Assembly: GCF_012273895.1 (NCBI RefSeq)
Contig: NC_052127.1
Location: forward strand, 5,762,247-5,826,246
Length of the DNA stretch: 64,000 nt
Source of the DNA: Zerene cesonia
Taxonomy: Eukaryota; Arthropoda; Insecta; Lepidoptera; Pieridae
Direction of reading: 5' to 3'
Below are positions 46,601 through 58,600 of the stretch, piece after piece. The number at the start of each line of letters is the position of its first letter. Position 1 is the stretch's first letter. The position numbers and the translations under genes are program-made. The notes beneath the pieces are model-generated. The model was not told the DNA's origin. It did no database searches and saw nothing but the letters and a program-made list of their open reading frames with translations.

Positions 46601-49600
46601 TTTCGGAGACTAATACCTACGCACGTATTATGTATGTGTGCGTGCTACCCTTGTACCGACACAGCTGGTTGTGACCAATGCTTCGTTGATTCCATAAATG
46701 TGTGGGTGCGCAATTTTAACTCGTGTCCCCTTAAACCTCAGCCAGTAGCTAAAAACCTACCTAACCTAGTACATTCGTTTGCATTCTAGTAAGATCAAAT
46801 CAATGAATTATATTCCCACGACGTAACGCATTATCACTTGGTATTGTGTATCTTTTTCAACTTCCGACTGTGTTGCGAAACGTATCGGGCTCTTTTGGTG
46901 CTCAGTTTTTGTTGCCTTCATATCCTTTCTTAATATCTTATTTACTTTAAGTTAGCTGTAATTGATTATGCAGTACATAAAACGATTATGTGGCGAGGAT
47001 ATGACGGCCAAGAAGTATTCTTTACTAGCTGTGCCCCACGGTTTCACCCGCGTAAGTCCGTATCCCGTAGGAATATCGGAATAAAAAGTTGCCTATATGT
47101 TATTCCAGTTATCCAGCTGTCTACGTACCAAATTTTATTGCAATTGGTTCAGTAGTTTTTACGTGAAAGAGTAACAAACATCCATACATTCATACTTACA
47201 AACTTTCGCATTTATAATATTAATAGGATGCTTACGCTTACGCTACACGCTTTAGACTTTATACTCACATTTTGTACTCTTCTTTGACCAAAATCTTATA
47301 ATATTAGACAAATCTCAGTTAAATTTCAATAGATTAATACCTATAAATCATACTTTTTTGAACAATTGATGGTATTACAGGATTGGTATAAAAAAAATCA
47401 TTTTATCATCTTCAAATCAATGCATTAACGTAATTGTTAATTTAATTATATGTGGACTTTACTTTCAAAATTTATGAACGCTATATACTCCATTTTAATT
47501 CACCAGTTACCACCATTGTTTATATTAACAGTCATCCGAATTGTTTTTGGGTTGCTTATAGCTTTTCTAATTTCATCATTCGTTCATTTCGTTATATTAT
47601 CTTGTCATCCCGTTTTTTATTCATTTGTTCATTCCATTCCAACAATGAAGTTACTTACTGCTTTTTTATGTCATAAGCAGACAACTGAGGTGGTGGTTCG
47701 CGTGGTAAGCGATTACCGTAGTGCTTCTGTGAATGCGCTGCCCGCTTTTAAGGAGAAAAGGATAAGTATAGGTGTGACGGCTAGAAAGAAGGAATGGACT
47801 GGGAAGGACGAGGAAACGGGCCTTCAGCTCCCCCCTCACCATACGATTCACAGTAGCATGCCACTATTTCATGCCGGTTTTCTATAGGGGTGTGGTACTA
47901 AGTGGCTCGACGGAACACAGTGGGGTTTTGGTCGGTATGAATCCGACATAACCCACGGCTTTATCTCCGGAGGCCGTGGGTATCTATGCAAGATTTCCCC
48001 ACTTAAAAAAAAAAAGGGGGTGTGGTACTGCCCCGATGCGAGCTGGCCCAATTCGTGCCCAAGCGTGCTCGACTCCCATATAACCTGGTATGTTTATTAC
48101 TAATAGTCGAAGCGGTGATTTCAGGAGTCTATTCTGTCAACACGTAGATCGCAACAGAAACAATGGCTGGTCGTTAGATCTCCATTGTTGTGGACGATTT
48201 AGTTCCGTCGGGGCTCGAATTAAGTTGTGTATAAATTGCATCAGTAATTATATTAAATAGCCGATGCGATTTGTAATTACGAAGTGGGTCATAGCTGATA
48301 CTGCAAACTATGCGTATGAATAATTAATTTGTGTTGGAATACCACTGGTGGCGAAAATATATCAATATATATAAAATCCTTGTATTTACAATCAAACACT
48401 TATGACATTAGTAATTGAAAGCATAAATTGATATAGCTTTTACCCGCGGATTCGCACGCGTTAGTTCGGAGTAGTTTAATAAATGTAAACATATGAACCT
48501 TCTTCCTGAATCACACACAATAAAAAATCCCATCAAAATCCCTTGCGTAGTTTTCAAGATCTAAGGATACATGCATACATAGGAACAGACGCGAAAAGTG
48601 ACTTAGCTTTACTAACTACTACTAACTCAAGAACGGCTAAATGGATTTAAATGATTTATTGATTGTTTGAGTTATCTCCGCGTGGAATGACTTTTGTAAA
48701 TAAGAAAAATCATCAAACACATGGGCAATAATAAGGTCACCTACTACAAAAAAGTATGTTTGTTAAAAGTGGATGAAATATTTAATTTTAAGTTTTATAG
48801 CATTGAAATGCTTTTTATAAATGAGAAATTCTGGATGATATATTGTTTAAATATTGGTCCCAAATCATACATACTTATAAAATTTAACCAATAAATATCG
48901 AGATATACAATCTTAAATTTACTATAAATTTTATAGATCTATTTCAGTTGGAATGTGGATTGTTCTGTATTATACGTATAGGAAATGACAACCTCTCTGT
49001 TTCCGATAACTTATTAGCGAAAGTTTTCGCAACAATTGCTCCGTCTATTATTTCCACGTTATTATAACAATTATTGTTATATATTTATTGCGGAGTAACT
49101 TGGGCCCCATGTAATCCTACTTCCTACTATATTATAATACTATATTATTATTATTGTGTCTCTCCATAATACTCGATACCTTGTGTGTTTGTTTGCTCTT
49201 TCACGCAAAAACTACTGAACTAATTGCAATTAAATTTGGTACGTAGACAGCTGGAATTACATATAGGCTTTTTATCCCGATGTTCCTACGGGATACGGAT
49301 TTACGCAGGTGAATCCGCGGGGCGCAGCTAGTTTCTAATAGTTTGGATTCTTCGCAATCCAATGCAGTGTGCCTTTATTTTAGTTTTTTCATTATAGTTT
49401 AGCACCTGCGAGTAGTTTTAAAATCGCCGGAGAAAGCCCAAATTCGCGCGAGCAAGTATATATATATTCAATCAAGCGGGTTTTGACGGTATTTCACAAA
49501 AATTCATAAGCCCTTTAACATAACAATACGTACAAAAAATAACAACATACTTGAAAACGGTCTGTTAATCAATAACTGTAGGTACCTTTTTATAACAAAA

Positions 49601-52600
49601 TTCAAACGATAAATTCAACAAAGGCCCTTCAAAAAATGAACTTAACAATCATCCAGCTTCCACGATAATCATAAAACCTGGATTTGTGACACGTTCAAAG
49701 GAGAATGCTCTCTATGCCATTAGCGTAAGGTCGATATCGATGATCGAATTACGTAATTCATCATTTGGAGCACGAAATTCAGCGGTTTCAGTCACTCCGG
49801 CGCTCGATATATAGCCAAAGAGCTAGGTAACAGCTTGGATGCTGAATGTATTGTTTTTATTTTATATGCAACATATTTTTGGAAAGTGTTTCTTTTTTGG
49901 GTAATCGTCCGCGTTTTGGAAGTCAGACAAAAAATTCCTTATAAATCTATCTAGTAATTAATTTTCATACTACCAAACGGCCATTATTTAGATTGGCTTG
50001 TTGTTAGTAGTCAAATTATCTTAATTTCGGTTCGTTGATCTATTTACCATTATAATGAATTAATATGAATAATTGTATGCATTTCTTCTTATTTTATAAG
50101 TAAGAAAAGATTCTCATTCAACTAATTTCATATGATAAACCCTAACTAAGAATAGGATCGTTTCAACGCCATTTTGTGACTTCATATCTGTTAAATCAAT
50201 GTACTTAATAATTAAAAGCAATAGCGTTTTTATTACTCGACGTAAGCGTACGGAAAATATAGTTTCAGCAAAATACGTGGAGCACAAAATCCATTAACCG
50301 TTGCTATTTCTAGCTAGACTGCAGTATCTAATGAAAAAATTTTCATGTGTTTCATCAGCTGTGGTACTTAAACCTGAAATTCAACTACTCACAATAGTAG
50401 GGGAGCCCAAGAGGGGATTTTGGGATGTACTCGAGCGCGTCAGATTATTATAAGGGAAGGTACCTTACCTATTACTAAGTACCTCCAGAAAGTATGAGCA
50501 GTTGATATTGGTGGGTGCGCTCACAGGAGCCGCAGGAAATTAAAAAATATCGATAATTCTCTAAGGTTACGCTCAAATTGTCAGATTATCGAAATTTGGA
50601 TTTTTTTTTTGTTGTAAATAACCCGTAATATCTTTATCTGACGCGCTCGAGTCATATTTTTTTTATATTTTACCTTTTATTCGTAGCCACGAAATTACCA
50701 CATAAATCGTAAGAATAAGTTATATTTTATTTCAGTGATATGCCAGAGCATTCAAAATATCAAAATCTAACGGGCTTGAGTATTTCCACAGCCCCGTTTT
50801 CTTTTATAATAAAAAAAAAAAATCAAAAACCTTTTTCCACCGCTAAAATTGAAAACACTATAGGACTTTTTTTCTTGCTATCCCATAATCTGCGAATTCC
50901 AATAGGTTTCTGAAACGCTCGAGTAAATACACATTTAGCATCTTGGGCTCCCCTACTACAACGCCCAACCACTGAAAATATATATTCAGAGCAAGAATTG
51001 GGAAAACTGCAGTCAGCTCTTGGAGTATATCAGTCGGGAGGTCACGTTTCCCGATGTTCACGCTCGGCGAAGCACAGAGCACTCCCGCGCTGCCATCCAT
51101 AGCTATAAATTAAATTCTTTATTTAGTATCGATGTCACGTAATAAGTTCAAACACTGTGATTATAAGTATTTCAAATAAATAACGTGTTATTATTATTAT
51201 TTGCATTATATTTGTATAAACTACAGTATTTATTGTGATTAATATAATAACAGCTGGTCAATAACTATATATCATAAGCTTTTAAAAGAAAATAACATTA
51301 TAAACGAAACAATTAATACCAAACTAAACAACAATTAACACTAAATAAACTTTGGTATTCAAATACTACTATTCTTCCAGCACATTCGGTTAAAAAGCCT
51401 CAACTTTAAATAAATAAAGCATTTCAATGCTATAAAACTAAAAATTAAATTTAAGCCTCAACTACGTAAAATATTTTTGCTTTAAACGGATATTCCATTC
51501 ACACGTTTCAAATCGCAAAGGAGTTGCAAGATGCAGTGAGAATCTTCGATAAAACGCACTAAACTTGAATTGATTCCGTTTTTCCGTTACCTGATTTGAA
51601 TTTAAAATGTTCTAGAACGATCTTCGAATATTGCCAATATTTAAACCTTTTAAATTTGAACCGCTTTGGCAGAATTCCTATCTTTTTAGGGTTGCCATTA
51701 AATAAAAATTTGCATGACTTCTTTTTCAGCAATTTTATTACGAGAACTAAGATATGATTAACGTTATTAAGTCGTGGTTATTTTATTAATGTTTTATGTA
51801 TCTGTGACATTGTTCCATTTCACTAGTATACTAGAGTAACATAGATAACTACTGCGTATAAAAGGACAAATAAATTAATAAATAATATTTGATACTAAAG
51901 CTGTAGCAGTAAGAAATAGTTTTCAACTTCACTTATACCATTATATTATATATTTCTTACGGTATTTGTAATACGAATATAATTCGTATGTAACTTTTCC
52001 AATTTGCCCCGAAATTATAGATATTTACGATTAACTTTCGATGAACTTTCCCGACTTTTATGTGGGTAGTACAAAACTTTCCACACAATAATAGTATAGA
52101 AGAAATATAATAATTTCTGCTCCATTATTGTTCAAAAGATCCGAATAAAATATACACGAAACGTCCACTAAAGGTTAAAAGATCTACTAAACGCCCAAGT
52201 TTTAATAAAAATGTAAAACCAGGCGCCTTTTTCTTAACTAGTTCTAGACTTCAAGGCCAGCCCTCACAGAGGCTCATTCACGGCTTTATTAGAGAGAGTG
52301 TTACCTTTTGTGAAAATTTTGCATTTTAACATTTCGCGTTCGTACTTTTTTCATTTTTAAATGCAGACTGAAAATACGAGCGAAGATTGATGCTGAATAC
52401 GAAAGTAAATGAGTGTAATCTTGTTATCTTTATATAATCCATACGTAATCTTGTTACCGTGACAAATGTTAAAACATTATAAAATACTAGCTGCGCCCCG
52501 CGGTTTCACCCGCGTAAGTCTGTATCCCGCAGGAATATGGGGATAAAAAGTTGCCTATATGTTATTCCAGTTGTCCAGCTGTCTACGTACCAAATGTCAT

Positions 52601-55600
52601 TGCAATCGGTTTAGTAATTTTTGCGTGAAAGAGTAACAAACTCACACATGCTTATAAACTTTCACATTTCTAATATTAGAAGGATTATAAAACCCGAGGT
52701 GTGCCAAGAAACAAAGTGAAATACGATTCATTATATTTGTTCTAAGAAAATTTTAATATTGCACAATTTCGCAAACTCTAACTCTATTGTTTTATTTACA
52801 AAGAGACTTTCGCTGAAATTTTATACGAGATCTATTCATCTTAAATACTATATCATTAAATCTTAATTTAAACATCATATATTAAGCGGCGAAGCCGGCT
52901 TCGCCCGTGGTACATATGTAAGCCTTACTCAATAAATGGGCTATCTAACGGAAAGATTTTTTCAAAACGTACGAGTCGTTCCTGATGAGCGCGTTCAAAC
53001 AAACAAAAAAACTCTTCAGCTTTATAATATTTACATACATGTTAAACCGTCAACTTCGAGCGAATGTCGTATACATAACAATATTCGGCGAAACTTCTAG
53101 AATCTAGAATATTAATCTTCCTACGATATTCCTTTACCTACAGATTACAATATTCGTATTTGCTGATGCTTATAAATAGCTTGAATCGGCTCAGTGGGTA
53201 GCTAGCGTTGGCGATTTAATCTGAGAAGTAATTGAATCCTTCGTTTTATTATTTAATTATCAATTAAAATTCTTTTGACTGGATATATAATGATATGAAA
53301 TTAATATGGTTCAGGCATTGGCTATAGATCGTTATTTTAGAACTTAGTTTAGTTTCGTTTTAACGAAAATTCATTATTATTTAAATCTTATATCCATATA
53401 ATTGATGTGTATAATCATATAATTATGAAACTTACATGATGTAAGTAGAATTGATAAATTATTCTTGTATCGTAATCTCAACTGATATTCTAAAGAGGCA
53501 GCATACGTGTTTTCATGTGTATGTTAGTAATGTTCTTCATCTGCATCTTCACTGACACATGTACCACGGGTGAAGTCGGGCCGAAGCACTAGTCTATCAT
53601 GAACCTATAAATACGCATAGTTTTCCCTATCTTGTCTGAATAGCGTGACGATATCGTCTTCCGGGTAAAAGTGGTTCGCACACTCCATTTAAACCATTGT
53701 GATGAGTGAAGCGATTTAATATTAATTGTTTTAACTATTAAATACATCATCATCATCATCATAATATCTAGGCTATCATCTATCACCTTGGCTGATTTGA
53801 TTTTTATTTTTAACATGTCATAATACAGGTAATACAGATTTTAGAAATGTTGGCAACACCGAGTGAAGCTACCGAGCCAGGCGGTGGCGCGCGCGTGTCA
53901 CTTTTTGCTCGAGACTTCTAGGCGTGCGCTTGCGTTTAAGATTCACCGTGCCTTTTGTCATCTACCGTCAGACTAATTGATTATATTAATGATATAGATA
54001 TTTGCGTATTTTCTAACAGAAATAAATTAATTTATCTTTTTTCTGCAAATGTAGTATGGTCTCTATTTATCTGCAAATGTGGATAACATCACTACTGCTC
54101 GAAACGGTAAAGGAAACATCGTGAGGAAACCGGCATGTCCGAGAATTAAAAGTTCGACATGTGATATCTGTTAACACGCACTTGGCCAGTGTGGTGGATT
54201 AAGGTCTGAACCCTCATAGGAGGCCTGAATCCCAGCAGTGGGAACATATATGGGCTGACGATGATGTGATGATGATGACATTATATAATAGACTATGTTA
54301 AAATTATTACGAAACTGCTGGTACGATGAAATATTTGTGGTCTGGTATGTTATAATATGCAAACGACTTATAAAGATAAAAATCAAACTAAAATAAAGAC
54401 TTTTGAAATCTAAAAACAATCTAATTAACAATAATTAATAAATGATAAAAAATTTTGGACATAATAATTATACAAGTAATAAGTATCATGAACCCTTTTG
54501 AACTTAGCAAACAATGTGAAATTGTTTCATACTAGGTACATATATAGCCTATATAGCCTTCCGCAATAAATGAGCTATCTAACACTGACAGAATTTTTCA
54601 AATCGTACCAGTTCCTGAGATTATCGCGTTCAAACAAACAAACTCTTCAGCTTTATAACATAACTAGCTGCGCCCCGGGGTTTCACCCGCGTAAGTCCGT
54701 ATCCCGTAAGACTATCGGGATAAAAAGTTGCCTATATGTTATTCCAGATGTCCACATGTCTACGTACCAAATTTCATTGCAATCGGTTCAGCAGTATTTG
54801 CGTGAAAGAGCAACAAACACACACAGATCCTTACAAACTTTCGCATTTATAATATTAGTAGGATAGGAAGTAGGATGTTATTGAGAAATAATAAAATGAG
54901 AGTTGACATATGTTTTTCATATGAAAATATATGTTTATAATCTTTAGCGATTTCACCGCATACAATTTATCGAATCGCTTTTGTTGGCGCTAACATCACG
55001 ACCTTATCTAATGCATGTCGACGCAGCACATCTTTTTATTGATTAATTCTAATATGGCAACATTTGTGGCCTAATTCGTTCTAATAGACTAGCTTATATG
55101 CGTGGTGTTGCTTGTATTTATTTACCACATTAAATACTTCTCTTCTCTTCTTCTACTTTCCTCCAAATTCTTCGCTGTATGACGATTTCTTCCAGACAAC
55201 CAGACGTATGAAGACAAATAAGTTAAAGGAGAGGAAAAGGGCAGAACAAAACTATAAGATTTTTTCTTCTAGTACCAAACACAAATAATATATAAACTAA
55301 ATTATAGTACCCAGCATCTACAAAATATTACTAACTTAGAAGCCATACACAGCCTAGTCTAGACTAAGTATAATAAGTAATAACAATAGAACTTAGAGCA
55401 AGCGCTTCTCGAGTTCTATTAATTATGTATAAGGCCTTATAATGCAAAGGGGCGGAGATATATCGGGATTAAGAAATAATAGATTAGATACTTGTTTCTA
55501 TCTTACACTGTTCTTAGGTCAGAAGTAATATTACAAGGGGAAGATAAAATGGAAAGAATTACCCGTCTCAGCGTTTTCGAATCTTGATGACTTGGGTTAC

Positions 55601-58600
55601 TTCAAAAGCGTAATACGTACACCATCTTCGCCGGCGAAGACGAGATCTCTTATCACGCGTTCCCGTGCCCACCCGAGTGTACCGGGCCCACAGGATGGCC
55701 GCTCCGGCCCCCTCTATTCATGTGACAGCTCAAGCCGTGGTTCGTAGTTTCCGTCAAGGGGGTTCCTCAGGGGGGGGTGATCCTCAGTTCACCCACGCGA
55801 CCGTGCTAAGATGTAGTAGCTTCAGGCTGACAACCAGAATCACCAAAAAAAATAATAAATAAAAGCGTACTCGTCTTATAAAGGCCGGCAAGACACCCAC
55901 AACTCTCCAGGTTATGTGGATGCTTAGGGGTGCCGTAAATCACCGCTTACAACCCGTTGACGCGCCAGCTTGTTCATATAGATTTGCTTTCATAAGGAGA
56001 CTCGGCAGCTAGAATCACACATACTAGCACAATACTCAAATACAATACGAACCAACGTGACGGTGGACAGTCTCCAAACAACGATCTCGGCGGGCATTAT
56101 CGGTACCCTCAGCTATGTTAATATGTGAGGCAGCTGATTCTTGATGTCGGAAGGGTGTCACTGAAACAGAACTGAAGTGTTCCTCATATATACTGAGTGG
56201 CATCCCTTTTTGGCGTAAGGAACCACACATAATTTTAATTAATTTTTTTTTTATTTTCCTTATTTTATCTCTATTTTTTTTTCTTTATGTTATACGTTTA
56301 ATGCTCAAAAAAAGAAAACGTGAAATAATTTAAATGTAGAAGGCGGGCTAACTTCGGCACGAATGGGCTTAAATCCCACCGGGGTTTCCACATAGGAATA
56401 GGCGGTTTAGTTTCATTTAAAACAGTTTTATTCATTAAAAACATTTTTTTGCTTTTTTGTAATACTTAAACATACTATAATAAAGTCGATTTCCAGTTAC
56501 AACTTCTGCTAAACTAAATATTCAATATCTTTCCAGTATCCGCCCTCCCGTCCCCCACGACAGACGACGATGACGACGAGGACGACACGACACCGAGTCG
56601 TGCGGACGCTGATGACGACGGTCGCATCTATAAAAACCCACGCAATTCGCCTTCCGCACAGTGCCCTAGAGATGAGGAACAAGCCACTTTATTAGTAAGT
56701 ATATTATAAGAAATCAAAGTGAGATGGTGTTTAATAAATATTAGTTTTATTACTAGTATCGTAATAAGAACATACTGCAATTCTACACAACTGCCTAATT
56801 GATGTAGTCAGTTGATAAATAATCACAGCCAGTCGTAAAGACTATTAATAAAGTGAGGGTAGTCGGGTCGAACATTGATTAAACAACGTACGAATTCCAA
56901 GGAGCAATCCATAGGAATGCGCCACAATTTTAAGTGATTCGACATTTTATAGGATTCGATTGTCTTATATATTAAATTCCCTTGTCATAATTTTAGTTAC
57001 CAAACTCCTACGAAACGGCTGGACCCGTTCTTATGAAGTTTTGTGTCCATATTATGTCTGAGAATCAGCTAACATCTATTTTTTATACCCCTAAATGATA
57101 AGAGTAAGGTAGAACAGCGTTTGCCGGGTGCAGCTAGTATTTTATAGATTTGATTTAAATGATTTTGACTGCTTACTGACAATTATGCATGCAACAGAAT
57201 ATTAAAACAAAATTGGTATCCGACAACATAATAAGAAATTATATTTTATAGGTTAAGTGAGGCATGATAAGAAGCTAATATTTACTACTTAGAACATGAT
57301 GAAGCCTTATCAGAACTGATTCTAGAATCAGCAAGAAAACACACATTTTTATAACCATTATTTTCTACATATACTATTCAAACCTTTTATACAAATTATT
57401 GTTCTAACATCGCAATGAGATATTACCAATGTTTTTAATTAATGGATTATTTAACAAGCACAAATAAATACAGTACTTTCATGAATTTAAATATTTACTC
57501 AACAAAGAACGTACTCTCTGAATATATATAACTATATTTGTGTGTCGATAAATTGAGTTTCCATTGCAGAAATTAAAACATATACTTATATACTTACAAA
57601 AACATCATTCATAAAAAATGCATACAGACGAACATAGAAACCGTTTTCGTTTTCGGAAGTCGGTTTAAAGCAACATATATAAATATAATATTCTTCAGGG
57701 CCAGAAATGCCTTCGGAAGTGTTCCTCAGACGAAGACTGCAAAAGTAAGAAAAAGAAATGCTTGTGCGATGGAGCATGCGGCATGTCCTGTATCAAACCA
57801 GGTTAGTATCTTATCAATCATTTTTCCGGGAATTAGATAAGTTTTCGATTTCTTTGTTTGAATTTAATAAGTACTAAGGAGTCCCTTGTGAAGTCTTTAC
57901 CAATATTATAAAGCTGAAGAGTTTGTTTGATCGCGCTAGTCTCTGGAACTGCTGGTCCGTTTTGAAAAATTATTTCAGTTTTAGATAGCCCATTTATTGA
58001 AGAAGGCTTTAGGCTATATATGTACCACAGGCGAATCCCTTGGCGGTCCGGTGAATTATACAATACCGAGAATCAAAGCCAGGCCAACTTTATCAAGAAC
58101 TAGCTGTTGCCCGCAGCTTTGCTCCCGTGATCTTAATAAATTTTTATGGTATAAACTTTCATTCCCTATTTTATCCTCTTCGGGATTGAATTTCCCAAAA
58201 TCCTTAGCGGACGCCTACGTCATAACATTTATCTGCATGCCAATTCAGCTCTTATATATATATATATCCAGCCAATACATGTTATATAAGAAGAAGAACG
58301 TTCTAGCATATGCACTAAATCTATATATATTAACTTGCGGCAACAAAGAAAGAGGGAGATATAAGACGATAAATATATATCCATACATTCATATAATTAA
58401 TAAATAAATAAAATAAATAATGTACCTAATATTTCATTCATTGTCGTCCGAACAATTTACTTTATTAGCTTTTGGTAGTGCCGGATTCATAAACATTCCT
58501 CGTTATATTAACTATTTAATTTAGGTGAATCCCTTGGTACTGCTTGACCAAAAGGATGAAGGTTTCTGGTTTATGAATTATGAGAATAAGCCAACGGCTT

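Noticed and set aside
46556..46789. 77-codon frame with several cysteines
   Set aside because: Cysteine spacing fits no family I know, there is no signal peptide, and no splice site or TATA box supports it.
47450..47887. 145-codon plus-strand open frame
   Set aside because: Its second half is a family D repeat and the first half is AT-rich Phe/Ile/Ser sequence without splice or promoter context.
53745..53762. Possible SINE at a CATCATCATCATCATCAT run
   Set aside because: Only the simple repeat is present; none of the SINE body follows on either side.
57997..58407. 136-codon plus-strand open frame in WAP intron 3
   Set aside because: Starts in a family C repeat and runs through AT-rich low-complexity sequence; it has no matching splice phase with the WAP exons.
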